This document shows positions 48,870-58,972 of a stretch of 60,438 bases of DNA, piece by piece. The translations under genes were made by a program, and so were the position numbers. Source of the DNA: Lentzea kentuckyensis (GTDB taxonomy: Bacteria; Actinomycetota; Actinomycetes; Mycobacteriales; Pseudonocardiaceae); the NCBI RefSeq assembly GCF_002150765.1, contig NZ_MUYM01000048.1, forward strand, positions 1 through 60,438, given 5' to 3'. Each line of letters begins with the position of its first letter. Position 1 is the stretch's first letter. The notes beneath the pieces were generated by a model, which was not told the origin of the DNA, did no database searches, and saw only the letters and a list, made by a program, of their open reading frames with translations.

Positions 48870-51800
48870 TCACTTTGTGAAACCCGTCGGCGCGGGTCTT
48901 CCGTCGAGGTCCTGCAGCAGCCCGAGGTTGGTCATGCCGGGGGTGTTGCCCCGGTGACCTCGTGGGTTGTAGAGGAAGTTGGGCACGACCTCGTGCTTGT
49001 TGATGCCGCCTGGGCGACCGTCCTTGTAGAAGCCCTCGGCGGTCATCTCGAACGACACCGGGACCGTGCGGTCGCCCGCATACTGGGGAATCACCTTGTA
49101 GTAGACGACTTGACCACCCCTGACGGCGTCCGCCGCGCTCGCCTCGAACCGGCGCATGTTGTCACCGACCCGGCCGGCACCTCTGACGTAGGTGTTCGCG
49201 GCACGGCTGCAGGTCGCCACGTTCTCGTACCTGCTCCCGTCACCGCCGAGCACGGCGGCAAGGAGGTGACACGAGTTAATGGTCTTGCTCGCTTCCACGC
49301 CGTAGTTCAGAGCGACGTGCTTCTGCGTCCACTCGTAACCGGGACCGCGCACGGCCTCGTTGCGTTCGGACAGGTCGGTGATGCACGCCTCGACGCCGGT
49401 CGCCCGGTTGCCGTGCGCCGAGTCCACCGGCATGTAGTTCGGCGTCGGCAACGACTGGCGGCAGTCGCGCTTCTGCCGTTGCCGCTGGTCGGGGATCAAC
49501 CGGTGCCGCTCGTCGGAGGTGTTGATCGTGACCACGACGGCCCGCGACGCGGACGACACGTTGTGCATGATCTGGCCGGCCACCTGCACCGCGCGCTGGT
49601 AGATGTCATTCGCGTCGGCTCGTGCGTCGTCGACGACATCCCGTTGCGCACCAACGTGTCCGGCCGGTGCGTCAGGCGTCGAGGACACCTGGTCACCCGG
49701 CAGGAGAATCGGCTTGGTCGCGCCAGCGCTCACCGCGATCGGCGTGTTCTTGGCCGCGGCGGCGTTGTCCGCGCGCGCCTTGTCCGAGATCGCCTTCGCC
49801 CGGAGATACGCGGCGATCCGGGCGGCCTCGGCGCGGGCCGCGGCGTCGTCCTGCGTGTCGACGTCACCATCACCGTCGACGTCCTCGTCGGTGTCGGGTT
49901 CGTTCGCCAACTCCCACGGGGACGCGCCGCCACCACCACATTGCTTCGTCCACGCGTGCGTGTCGCAGAACTGGTCGCGCACCGACTGCGGATTGTGGCT
50001 GTACTTGTAGTAGTCACCGCAGCTCAGCCCACCGGACCAGTGCTCGCACCCGTCGTAGGGCATCTGGGTCGGCTTGAGCACCTGCCACGCGAACCACGCC
50101 GGAATCGAGATCCGGCCCAGTCCCCACTTGGCGCCCTTGCCGATCCGCGACCACCACGAGATCTTCGGCGGCGTGATGTGCACGGGCACGCGCGGAGCGC
50201 ACACGGTGTATCCCTTGCCCGCCTGGCAGTAGTGGCCGGTCGGGTCGGTGTTGGACACCGGGTTCCCCGCGCCGTAGCCGTAACGGTTGGCGTTCACCGC
50301 CGAGCCGCCGCTGGTGTCCACGTCGTCCCGGGAGACGAATCCGCCGGTGGACGGGTCGTACCAGCGTGCGCCCATGTCGACCTGGCCGGTCGACTGATCG
50401 GTCCAGTCGCCCTGGAAGCCCAGCGCGCCGGTGTTCCCCGCCTTCGCGATCACCTTGCCGAACGGGTCGTACGTGGTCGAGTCCGGCAACGCGCCCAGCG
50501 TGGTGTCCGCCGGGTCGAAGCCGCCGACGACATCGCCGTGTGCGTCCGAAAGGGACAGTCGCTTGGTGTCGCCCCTGCCGGTCGCCACCAGTTCGTCACT
50601 CGGCCCGCGGGCGTACTTCTCGCTCCCGTCCGAGACGATCTCGTCGTTCTGGCCCGCGTAGGTGAACGTCGTGCCGTCGCGGGTCGCGACCCGGTCGAGA
50701 CCGTCGTAGGCGTAGGTCCGCGCCCCGGCGGTGATCATCCGGTCGAGCGCGTCGAAACCGAACTGCTGGGTCTGCGAACCGGTCGTCTTCGACCGCAGCG
50801 TTCCTCGTGGCGTGTACGTGTAGGTGCTGTCGCCGTCGGACAGCAGCCGGTTCCGTTCGTCGAAGGTGGACTGCTTCGAGCCGATCTTGGTGCGGTTGCC
50901 CGCGTCGTCCCACTCGTAACCGGTGGTCACGCCACCGGACGTGCTGCTCTTGAGCCGGTAGCCCTTGTCGTAGTCGTAGGTCGTGGTGCCGGCACCGGCC
51001 ACACCTGTCGTGGTCCGGCTGGCGAGGGTGTCGGTGGGGTTGTACCCGTACGTCGTCGAGGCGACGGTGGCGTTGGCGGAGTTCGTGACGACGTCCGAGC
51101 TCAGCCGGGCGAAGTCGTCGTAGCCGAGGGTCCGCTTGCGGCCGGCGCCGAAGTCGATCGTCTTGATCGCCCCGGTGTTGTCGTAGCCGAACTTCTGGCT
51201 CGTGCCGGTGAGGCCGTCGGCCACGGTGTCGAGGCGGCCCTTGTCGTAGCCGAAGGCCGCGGTCCCGGCGGCGTCCTTGCGGCTGACGACGCTGCCTTCC
51301 TCGTCGTAGCGGAACTCGGCGACACCGCCCGGACCCGCCGTGGTGAACAGGTTGCCCCGGTCGTCGTAGAGGTAGGTGTTGGTGCCGCCGACCGCACTGA
51401 CCGAGCGCAACCTGTTGGACAGGTCGTAGCTGTAGGTGGTCGTCGTGGTCTGCGCCTCCGCACCCGTGCCGGTCTCCGACTTGGGCCGGTTCGCCGCGTC
51501 GTGGTCCCGCCTGGTGACGACGCCGCCCGGCGCGGTCATCTGCACCGCGTTGCCGTTCTCGTCGTAGCCGGTCGTCCACGTCCGGTCCGCGGCGGCGGGG
51601 TGCGCGGTCGTCGGCGGGTCGATCGTGGACTCGGGCAGACCGAGGCCGTTGTAGGTGGTGATCGTGGAGTTGCCGCGGCCGTCGGTGTAGCGGGTCCGAT
51701 GGCCGGCCGCGTCCACGCCGTACGAGCTGGTGATGGACTTGTTGTCCGCCACCGGCTCCACCTGGCTGATCAGCTGGTTGGCCGAGTTGTAGGTGTAGGT

Positions 51801-54800
51801 GCGCACGGTCTGGTTCGGATCCGTGACCGTGATCAGGTTTCCGGCCAGGTCGTAGCCGTACGTCGTGCTGCGCAGGGTCGAACCGTCGGCCTTCAGGACG
51901 TTGTCGGCGATCTTCTGGCCGAACGGGTCGTAGATCGCCTGCGAGGTGCGGCCCTGCGCGTCGGCAGCGCGGACGGTGTGCCCGACGAAGTCGTAGCCGT
52001 ACTGGACCTGCACGCCGTTCGGGTCGACGGACTTGGTCAGCTGGTTGAGCGCGTCGTAGGTGTTGGTCGTCGTGGCCTGCTTGGGAGTGATCGCGCTGAC
52101 CACGTTGCTCGCGTCGTCGTAGACCACCTTGCTGGTGAACGCTCCCGCCGCGGGGACGCGTTCGATCGAGGTGGTCGTCACCTGGCGGTCGAGGTCGTCG
52201 AAGGTGGCCTCGGTCCGGATCCCGGTCGGGTCCACAGTGGACAGGACCCGGCCGGTGCGGGTGTAGCCGAACGTCGTGATGGCGCGCTCGTCGTTGGTCG
52301 ACGCGGGCGCGTCGACCTTCGCGACCCGGTTGAGCTGGTCGTAGGTGGTCCGCGTGATGTTGCCGCGCGGGTCCTTGACCTCCACCACGTTGCTGTTGCC
52401 GTCGTACTTGGTGAAGGTCGTCGGGGTGACGGCCTGCGCGGCACCGGGTGCCTGGTATGGCGGCCTGGCCGAGCTGGTCACCCGGCCGTTGCGGTCGTAG
52501 GCCGTGCGGGAGACGTTGCCGAGCTCGTCCCGGTGATCGACGAGCTCACCGAACGTGTTGTAGCCGGTCGTCGCGGTCGGCGTGACCGTGCTCGCGGCCG
52601 CACCGCCGCTTTCCGCCGACAACGGCGCCGCGGCCGAGGTGACCAACTGGCCGATCTCGTCGTAGGTCAGCCGCGCGGTGAACGCGTTCGGGTCGGCGCC
52701 GGCGGCGTTGCCGCGGGGGTCGATGGTGGACGTCGCCAGGCCGCGCTGGTCGTAGCGCGTCCTGGTGACCCGGGAGACGGTGCCGTTGGAGATGGTCTCC
52801 TGGGTGACGTTGTCGGCGTCGTCGTAGTCGTAGGTCACCTGTTCCTGGCTGTTGCCGGTGACCCAGGGAACGTTCGACGGCTTCCCGGTGGTGGTGACGG
52901 TCTTGACGTTTCCGTTGCTGTCATAGGTGAACGCCGTGCCGCGCATCAGGCCGGCCGGATCTGCGGTCGAGGTCGCGACCCTGCCCAGCTTGTCGTAGGT
53001 GCTGGTTTTGACCGTCTTGCCGTTGGCGGTCACCTGACGCGTCGGGTTTCCGTCGCCGTCGTAGGTGTTGTCCTCCAGCACGTAGTCGCGCGTGGTGCCG
53101 TCGGGGTTGCGGAACCTCTTGAGCACCGCCTTGGCCAGCAGGCCGTCGTCGAAGTACGTGTACTCGATCCGCCGCCCCATCGCGTCGGTCCGGCTGGCGA
53201 GTCGTCCGGCGAAGTCGTAGCTGTACGCCTGGAGAACGAGGTAGTCCCCCGTGGTCGCCGGAGCGCCCGCCGGGTCGCTGCGCCAGTCGCGCAGCCGGAC
53301 CTCGGCGAGCGTGTTGCGGCCGGTGTAGGCGAAGTCGTACCTGTTGCCGTTGGGGTCCGTGGTGGACGTGACGTTGCCGAAGGCGTCGTGGTCGAACCAG
53401 GTCTGGGCGCCTTCTGGGTCGGTCGTCGTGATCGTGCGGCCGTGTTCGTCGAGAGTCGACGAGGTGATGCGGGCGGGGTCGTTGCCGAGCGCGTCGGCGA
53501 CCTCGACCGCCGTGACGTTGCCGTCCGAGTCGTAGGTGTTGGTGATCCGCTTCTGATGCTTGACGTTCGTGACCGCGTTGGTCGTCACCGGCAGCGTGGT
53601 GGTGCGCAGCCTGGACATGCCGTCGTAGGTGTACGTGGTCACCACGCCGGCGGTGAAGCTGTCCGACACGTCCTTCTTGCTGATCATCCGGCCGAGCGCG
53701 TCGTAGGTGTACTCGGTCGACCGGCCGGACGGCTCGGTGACCTTCGCCAGGTCACCGTTGGCGTAGTACGCGTACTTGGTGATCTTGCCCCGCGCGTTCG
53801 TCATCGAGTCGACGAGGCCTGCGGGCTGCGTACCGCCGCCGACCGCCCCTTCGCCTCCGGTCGTGTACCTGTACGACGTCTGCGTGCCGTCAGGAGACGT
53901 CTGCGTCGCCAGCTGACCGCTCGGGTGGTACGCGTACTGGATCCGGTAGGTGTTGTCCGTCGCGCTCGCCGAGCGCGCGTCCCTGCTCTCGGTCGGCAGG
54001 TTGTTGCGCGGGTCGTAGAGGTTCGTGACCGTTGCGGGGTAGGACTTGTACGACGTGTTGCACTGGTTCGCGCTGGTGTCGCGGCACGTCTTCGTCGAGG
54101 TGACGTTGCCGCGGGCGTCGTACGTCATCGTGGTCGGGTTGCCGTTCTCGTCCCGGACCGTGGTCAGCACGCCGTCGTCGTTGTACTCGAAGGTGCGGAT
54201 GCTCAACCCGTCCACGCCGTAGCGGACGAACACCGGTCCGCCGGAGTCGTCCGGGATGACGGTGCAGAACGCGGGGTCGTTCGGGTCGGGCTGGGTGCAC
54301 TGCCGCACGGGATCCGGCGGCGTCTCGGCCGGCTCACCCGGTTTGTCCTCCGACCGGGTCTCCATGCCGAGCGGCATGCCGAGGCGCAGCAACTGACCGC
54401 TGAGCGCGTCGAACTCGTAGAGGCTGGTGCGGTTGCCGGGGTCGAGCACCTCGATGCTGCGGCGAAGGTCCGTGTCGCCGCCGTACACCGTTGGCGCGCC
54501 GACCTTCCACACACCGCCGTTGCCGTCGGTGTACTGCTTGACGCGGTCACGGCCCACGTCGTACGTGGCGATGGAGTCGACCCGGCCGCTGGGCAGCGTG
54601 ACCTTGCTCATCAGGTCCGCCTGCGTGATCGCGGCCTGGTAGTGGGCCGCGACCGACGCCGCGCCGAGCGGGCCGGAGTAGAGGGCGACGTCGTCGATCA
54701 TGCCGTTGTACGACTTCTGGGCGGTCGTGCCCCACGCCGGCCAGGAGCCGGGCGTGCTCGCGTAGGCGGCACCGATCTGGTTGAACGTCAGCAGGCTGTG

Positions 54801-57800
54801 GTCGATCGTCTTGCCGGTCAGCTCACCGATCTTCACGCCGTCCAGGTAGAGCGTCTGGGTGGAACCCATCGACGACAGCACGACGTGGTGCCACCGGCCC
54901 TCGTTCACCTGGCCCGGCGAGGTGATCGGGTTGACCGACCCGGTGCCGAACTGGCCGCGCAGCTTGCCGTCGGTGCCGACGTAGAGCACCGGGACGCCGG
55001 TGGTGCTCGCCGAGCCCAGGGCCTTGTCCTGGTAGCCGATCAGCGGGCCGCCCGAGCCGGTGAGGGAGTTGCGGAACCACAGTTCGACCGCACCGTCACG
55101 GCTCTTCTTCACCGTTCCCTTGGGCAGGTCCACAGTGGACGACGTGCCGTTGAACGACGCGGCGGTGTCGGTCGTGCCGGCGAGTGCGCCGGCCGCGTTG
55201 GGCGTGACGTTCCTGTACGTGCCGCTGTCCTTGCCCAGGTTGGTCGCGACCTCGCTCGCGGCCGTGGTGCCCTCGTCCTCTCCCAGCCGCCAGTACGACT
55301 CGGGCCGCGAGTCGAGCACGGCGCTGCGATAGTGCGAACCGGCGCTGTGCTCGTAGTTCGTGCAGCCGGGCGTCGGCCCGCACACCTTGGTGAGCAGGTC
55401 GCCGGTGTAGCTGTAGTTCCAGCTCAACGCGGCTCCACCGACCGGGTCCGTGTCGAGCTTGGTCACGTGGTTGCCGGTCCAGGTGAACGTCAGCGACCGC
55501 CCGGCGGTGTTGGTCTGGCTGTTGGCCACCTGCGCCTTGCGGAGCTTGCCGTCCTGGTAGGTCAGCACGATCGACCGGTTGGACACGTCGGTGATCTTCG
55601 AGAGCTTGCCGGTCAGCGCGAACTGGTAGGTCGTGCCGGACTGGTCCAGCAGCTTCCAGGACGAGCTGTCCTGCGTCAGCGACACCGTCCGGCCGGTCGG
55701 TGGCACGTAGGTCCCGTTGGCGTTGCGTCCGAATCGGACGGTCTGCCCGTCGGCATACGTGACGACCACGCTGCCGGAGCCGTCGTCGTCCGGCACGACC
55801 TTCATGTCGAACACACTCGTCCAGCCGGCGCCGAACATGCCGTCACGACGTGAGTCGATGCTGTTGTAGGTCCTCGTCACGGACAGCGCCGGTCCGGCCG
55901 TGGTGGCGGCCGCGTCGACCGCGGACGTGGTGAAGTTGCCGGTCTGCGGGTCGAAGTCCCGCTCCTGCAGACCGCCCGGCGACGACGACACCCGCGCGGT
56001 GATCTCCGGCTGCGGCACGTTCGTGAGCAGCGTCGAGTACTGCGAGGGCACCTCGGTCGTGGCGTCCTTCACGAACGCACGCCACAGATACGCCTTGCTC
56101 CAGCTCAGCGTGCCGGCCGGGACCGTCCACGCCGTTTTCGTCCCGTACCCGGAGTTCGTGCAGTTGATCGGCTTGCCGGCCGCGTCGCGTTCGCAGATCT
56201 CGAACTTGAACTGCAGGTTCACGCTGGGCGGCGCGTCGACGTCCAGCGCTCGCGCCCACAGCTGCGGCGTCAGCGTCGGCGCCTGGTACCCGTTGGGCGG
56301 GAACAGTTCCTGCAGCACCGGCGGGATGTCGAAGACCTGCAGGATGATCCGGCCGGGTGGGACCTGGTGGTCGGTGAAGACCGTGCCACCGGTCCTGACC
56401 ATAGTGAAGTCGAGGAAGTACTTGCCGGGCGGCATCGCCTTGATGGTGGCGTCGAGCGTGACTTTCCCGTTGCGCTGCACGGTCGTGGTGAGGTTCGCCG
56501 CACGCTGCTGGCCGAAGGCACTGCCGTCGGCCTTGTACGCGCGGTAGGCCAGGTAGTAGTCGCCAGGAGCCCACGCGGACGCGCTTTTGTTGGTGACCTG
56601 GATCTTGACCTTGCCGTCCTGGTTCTGCAGCACAGGCGGGTTCGGCCGTGGATCGGTCAGCTTGTAGGTCGCGTTGTACGGGCTGTGCGTGACGTAGAGC
56701 TTCGGCGGGTTCGCGGTGCCGCGGTCGGTGAACTTCTTGGCGCCCGACCCGCGGATCGACAGACCGTAGTTGGGCTGTTCGCCGTTCACCCAGCGCTGCA
56801 CCAGATCCCGGCCGGCTCCACCGAGGTTGAACAGCTCACCCGCGCGAGGGCAGGCCGAGGACGACTCCCCGAACGCGATGTAGCCGTGCGCGAAGGACTT
56901 GCTGGCCAGCGCGCCGCCGACGGCGGGCCCGGGATAGGTTCCGGAGCCGGAGGACCAGTTCTCGGTGACCGGGTGGACGCTGACCGGGCGCGGGGCGCAG
57001 GACTCGGCCTCGAAGTTCACCATCCACAGCTGGGCACCGAAGATCGTGTGGAACTGCAGCCGGTTCACCAGGTCGCCGAACTTGATGTAGGCGTTGGCGT
57101 TCGACCCGACCGCGAGCTCGCCGGAGCCGGCAGAACCCGCCGTCATGCTCGCGTCCGCCGAGCCGCTGTTGACCGGCAGCTGCACGGTCGGATCGACCGC
57201 GACCGGGAACGCCCTGCCCGGTTCGGTCAACCAGCCGGCGTCCACCGTCAGTTCGAGCGCACCGCCGGCCAGCCGGTAGGCCACGCCCTTCGACACAACG
57301 CCCTTGGCGTCCACCATGTCGCCGGGCGGGATGACCGCACGGGTCGCGCCCTTCTCGTCGATGAACACGACCTGGCCGTCGCTGATCCGCGGCGTCAGTC
57401 CCTTGAGCCGCAGGGGAAAGGTGAAACTCGTCGGCGCGTCCGGCCCGGACAGCACGAGGGTTTCCTTGACCCCGCCCGGCCGTGACTCGAGCTTGAGGTC
57501 CACCTTGGACCTGACGGCGGGATACGTGATGGTGGCGCCGTCGACCTTGGGCGTGGAAGCCGCGGCGCCGGCCAGGGTGTACGACACCGAGTGGTTCTCA
57601 TCGACGGTCAGCGTGACCAGATCGGCGGCGTCGGCCTGCTTGGCGAAGCTGATGCCCACCTCGTCGGCGGCGTTTCGCCATCCTTTGCCCTGATCGTCCA
57701 CCAGGGTCGGGTCGATCGGCGTCCAGGCGCCGTCCTTGCCGCGGTAGTTGAGTTTCGAGGTCGAGAACTCGGTGGTCTCGGTGCCGTCGGTGTTGGTGTA

Positions 57801-58193
57801 GACCCGCTCGTGGTCCGTGCGCTTGGCGGCCTGTTCGGTGCTGGTCTTCTCGTCGAACCCCTTGACCTCGGCCGCCGGCGGTGGCTCGGCCTCGGTGACC
57901 GTGTTGTCGGCCTTCTGGTCCCAGACCTGCTTCGGATAACGGCCTCGCGTGCTCGCGGGCAACGTCCGGTTCTCCGGTCTGCCCTCGAAATGCGTTCCCG
58001 CACCGGCCGCCTCGCCCCAGACCTGCCCGGGTCCGTGCAGCCACGCGTACGAGCCCCGGTCGCCCAGCCAGTTCCCCGCCGAGTCACCGGTCGCGGTCAG
58101 CACCATGACGACCGCGAGTCCACCTGCGACGGTCTTCACGAAACCGCTGGGCAACAGGAAGAAGCCAAAAAGTCCGGCCTTGCGTCTGCGCAC
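48870..58193 (-). CDS. Giant RHS-repeat protein with C-terminal nuclease-like domain
   Basis: 3107 residues, exported. The start RRRKAGLFGFFLLPSGFVK and a hydrophobic stretch form a signal/anchor. A DNRLRE-type region lies at about 320-520, an Ig-like region at about 540-700, and an RHS/YD start (QERDFDPQTGNFTTSAVDA) at about 735. A LamG insert sits at about 950-1160. Many YD repeats then lead to the RHS core ending 'GNPVSNTDPTGHY' near 2655. The variable 450-residue tail has a calcium-loop-like DVDGDGDVDTQDD (near 2774) and an Endonuclea_NS-type pattern CHLLAAVLGGDGSRYENV (His near 2974) with VVYYKVIPQYAG. RHS tails are usually toxins. No immunity gene follows. GTG 58193 has GGGGGA upstream. 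Confidence 0.93.
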   Translation of the reverse strand: MRRRKAGLFGFFLLPSGFVKTVAGGLAVVMVLTATGDSAGNWLGDRGSYAWLHGPGQVWGEAAGAGTHFEGRPENRTLPASTRGRYPKQVWDQKADNTVTEAEPPPAAEVKGFDEKTSTEQAAKRTDHERVYTNTDGTETTEFSTSKLNYRGKDGAWTPIDPTLVDDQGKGWRNAADEVGISFAKQADAADLVTLTVDENHSVSYTLAGAAASTPKVDGATITYPAVRSKVDLKLESRPGGVKETLVLSGPDAPTSFTFPLRLKGLTPRISDGQVVFIDEKGATRAVIPPGDMVDAKGVVSKGVAYRLAGGALELTVDAGWLTEPGRAFPVAVDPTVQLPVNSGSADASMTAGSAGSGELAVGSNANAYIKFGDLVNRLQFHTIFGAQLWMVNFEAESCAPRPVSVHPVTENWSSGSGTYPGPAVGGALASKSFAHGYIAFGESSSACPRAGELFNLGGAGRDLVQRWVNGEQPNYGLSIRGSGAKKFTDRGTANPPKLYVTHSPYNATYKLTDPRPNPPVLQNQDGKVKIQVTNKSASAWAPGDYYLAYRAYKADGSAFGQQRAANLTTTVQRNGKVTLDATIKAMPPGKYFLDFTMVRTGGTVFTDHQVPPGRIILQVFDIPPVLQELFPPNGYQAPTLTPQLWARALDVDAPPSVNLQFKFEICERDAAGKPINCTNSGYGTKTAWTVPAGTLSWSKAYLWRAFVKDATTEVPSQYSTLLTNVPQPEITARVSSSPGGLQERDFDPQTGNFTTSAVDAAATTAGPALSVTRTYNSIDSRRDGMFGAGWTSVFDMKVVPDDDGSGSVVVTYADGQTVRFGRNANGTYVPPTGRTVSLTQDSSSWKLLDQSGTTYQFALTGKLSKITDVSNRSIVLTYQDGKLRKAQVANSQTNTAGRSLTFTWTGNHVTKLDTDPVGGAALSWNYSYTGDLLTKVCGPTPGCTNYEHSAGSHYRSAVLDSRPESYWRLGEDEGTTAASEVATNLGKDSGTYRNVTPNAAGALAGTTDTAASFNGTSSTVDLPKGTVKKSRDGAVELWFRNSLTGSGGPLIGYQDKALGSASTTGVPVLYVGTDGKLRGQFGTGSVNPITSPGQVNEGRWHHVVLSSMGSTQTLYLDGVKIGELTGKTIDHSLLTFNQIGAAYASTPGSWPAWGTTAQKSYNGMIDDVALYSGPLGAASVAAHYQAAITQADLMSKVTLPSGRVDSIATYDVGRDRVKQYTDGNGGVWKVGAPTVYGGDTDLRRSIEVLDPGNRTSLYEFDALSGQLLRLGMPLGMETRSEDKPGEPAETPPDPVRQCTQPDPNDPAFCTVIPDDSGGPVFVRYGVDGLSIRTFEYNDDGVLTTVRDENGNPTTMTYDARGNVTSTKTCRDTSANQCNTSYKSYPATVTNLYDPRNNLPTESRDARSASATDNTYRIQYAYHPSGQLATQTSPDGTQTSYRYTTGGEGAVGGGTQPAGLVDSMTNARGKITKYAYYANGDLAKVTEPSGRSTEYTYDALGRMISKKDVSDSFTAGVVTTYTYDGMSRLRTTTLPVTTNAVTNVKHQKRITNTYDSDGNVTAVEVADALGNDPARITSSTLDEHGRTITTTDPEGAQTWFDHDAFGNVTSTTDPNGNRYDFAYTGRNTLAEVRLRDWRSDPAGAPATTGDYLVLQAYSYDFAGRLASRTDAMGRRIEYTYFDDGLLAKAVLKRFRNPDGTTRDYVLEDNTYDGDGNPTRQVTANGKTVKTSTYDKLGRVATSTADPAGLMRGTAFTYDSNGNVKTVTTTGKPSNVPWVTGNSQEQVTYDYDDADNVTQETISNGTVSRVTRTRYDQRGLATSTIDPRGNAAGADPNAFTARLTYDEIGQLVTSAAAPLSAESGGAAASTVTPTATTGYNTFGELVDHRDELGNVSRTAYDRNGRVTSSARPPYQAPGAAQAVTPTTFTKYDGNSNVVEVKDPRGNITRTTYDQLNRVAKVDAPASTNDERAITTFGYTRTGRVLSTVDPTGIRTEATFDDLDRQVTTTSIERVPAAGAFTSKVVYDDASNVVSAITPKQATTTNTYDALNQLTKSVDPNGVQVQYGYDFVGHTVRAADAQGRTSQAIYDPFGQKIADNVLKADGSTLRSTTYGYDLAGNLITVTDPNQTVRTYTYNSANQLISQVEPVADNKSITSSYGVDAAGHRTRYTDGRGNSTITTYNGLGLPESTIDPPTTAHPAAADRTWTTGYDENGNAVQMTAPGGVVTRRDHDAANRPKSETGTGAEAQTTTTTYSYDLSNRLRSVSAVGGTNTYLYDDRGNLFTTAGPGGVAEFRYDEEGSVVSRKDAAGTAAFGYDKGRLDTVADGLTGTSQKFGYDNTGAIKTIDFGAGRKRTLGYDDFARLSSDVVTNSANATVASTTYGYNPTDTLASRTTTGVAGAGTTTYDYDKGYRLKSSTSGGVTTGYEWDDAGNRTKIGSKQSTFDERNRLLSDGDSTYTYTPRGTLRSKTTGSQTQQFGFDALDRMITAGARTYAYDGLDRVATRDGTTFTYAGQNDEIVSDGSEKYARGPSDELVATGRGDTKRLSLSDAHGDVVGGFDPADTTLGALPDSTTYDPFGKVIAKAGNTGALGFQGDWTDQSTGQVDMGARWYDPSTGGFVSRDDVDTSGGSAVNANRYGYGAGNPVSNTDPTGHYCQAGKGYTVCAPRVPVHITPPKISWWSRIGKGAKWGLGRISIPAWFAWQVLKPTQMPYDGCEHWSGGLSCGDYYKYSHNPQSVRDQFCDTHAWTKQCGGGGASPWELANEPDTDEDVDGDGDVDTQDDAAARAEAARIAAYLRAKAISDKARADNAAAAKNTPIAVSAGATKPILLPGDQVSSTPDAPAGHVGAQRDVVDDARADANDIYQRAVQVAGQIMHNVSSASRAVVVTINTSDERHRLIPDQRQRQKRDCRQSLPTPNYMPVDSAHGNRATGVEACITDLSERNEAVRGPGYEWTQKHVALNYGVEASKTINSCHLLAAVLGGDGSRYENVATCSRAANTYVRGAGRVGDNMRRFEASAADAVRGGQVVYYKVIPQYAGDRTVPVSFEMTAEGFYKDGRPGGINKHEVVPNFLYNPRGHRGNTPGMTNLGLLQDLDGRPAPTGFTK

Positions 58194-58237
58194 GTGATCC
58201 CCCGAGTTCGGCTGCCGACAGTTCGACTACTGGTTGC

Positions 58238-58582
58238 TCACCACCAGCCGGAGCAGCGGCTGGTGGTGCTGTCGCAGAGGCGGAACGCGATCTTGCTGAC
58301 GTCGCTGTAGCTACCGGAGAAGGACGAGTTCTTCACGACTCCGTCCTCCCGGCGCTGCAGGTAGGTGTGCGAAGGCAGCGACGACGGCCCATTGGTCCAC
58401 CACTTGCCGTCGTAGTCGTTGCCGTCCCACACCCAGGACTTGCACAGGGGCAGCGTGCCGCCTTCCGGGCCTTGCAGGTCGCCGCACTGCTGGGCGGCCG
58501 AGGCGGGCGTGGCGAGAAGGACGCTCGCACCCGCGACGGCGGCGATGGAGATGGCGATCTTCTTGGCAGCGTTGAGAAACAC
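58238..58582 (-). CDS. Small secreted Cys/Trp-rich protein
   Basis: 114 residues: a signal peptide (KKIAISIAAVAGASVLLATPASA), then a mature part of about 85 residues with four cysteines and many tryptophans and serines (CKSWVWDGNDYDGKWW, RLCDSTTSRCSGWW). The family is unknown to me; lamB-type binding or antimicrobial roles are only guesses. GTG 58582 has GGGGAG upstream. It directly precedes the RHS gene on the same strand (44-bp gap) with a hairpin over its stop, so it may lead the RHS operon. Confidence 0.8.
   Translation of the reverse strand: MFLNAAKKIAISIAAVAGASVLLATPASAAQQCGDLQGPEGGTLPLCKSWVWDGNDYDGKWWTNGPSSLPSHTYLQRREDGVVKNSSFSGSYSDVSKIAFRLCDSTTSRCSGWW
58239..58268 (-). terminator. 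Hairpin over the stop codon of the small secreted gene
   Basis: Perfect 11-bp arms CACCACCAGCC (58239-58249) and GGCTGGTGGTG (58258-58268) with an eight-base loop. It encodes the last Gly-Trp-Trp and stop. It can act as a terminator or attenuator before the RHS gene. Confidence 0.7.
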
Positions 58583-58902
58583 GGCAGCTCCCCAATTCCA
58601 TGATCGGAGCGGGCCACACGACCCGCGCCGACAAGTTAGGAACCGGCGCTGACAAATCGCTGACAGGTGACGGCCGTCATAGCGGCTGGAGAACCACAAA
58701 GCCGACGAAGATGTCGACACGATAGCCGTTGTTCTACAACAGATCCAACTCCACATGAACACTTGGTGCCGAGGCTCCTCCCGGCGGTGGTTCGAGGTGA
58801 CGAAAGTCCGCGATGGGTGCGCGACGAGGCGAATTGGATTTGGTCCACACTGAAACCACTGTGAACGCGGGCACACCCCGTCGATCATGGTAGATTTTCC
58901 GC

Positions 58903-58914
58903 ACGAACGTTCGT
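58903..58914. promoter_or_regulatory. TetR operator copy 1 (upstream of the YrdB-like gene)
   Basis: ACGAACGTTCGT, a perfect 12-bp palindrome about 59 bases before the YrdB-like ATG. The remaining gap 58583-58972 should hold the promoters of the divergent small secreted gene and YrdB; I see no gene there. Confidence 0.7.
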
Positions 58915-58972
58915 ACGAGCAGATTGGTGTCGTGATGCCGCCGTGCCCACTGACCATGCGCGGACCGGCACG

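Noticed and set aside
48759..55853. Long plus-strand open frame of 2364 codons
   Set aside because: It is antisense to the RHS gene, is Arg/Val/Gly-rich without any family motif and reflects high-GC codon bias. The minus-strand RHS reading has clear YD repeats and a ribosome site.
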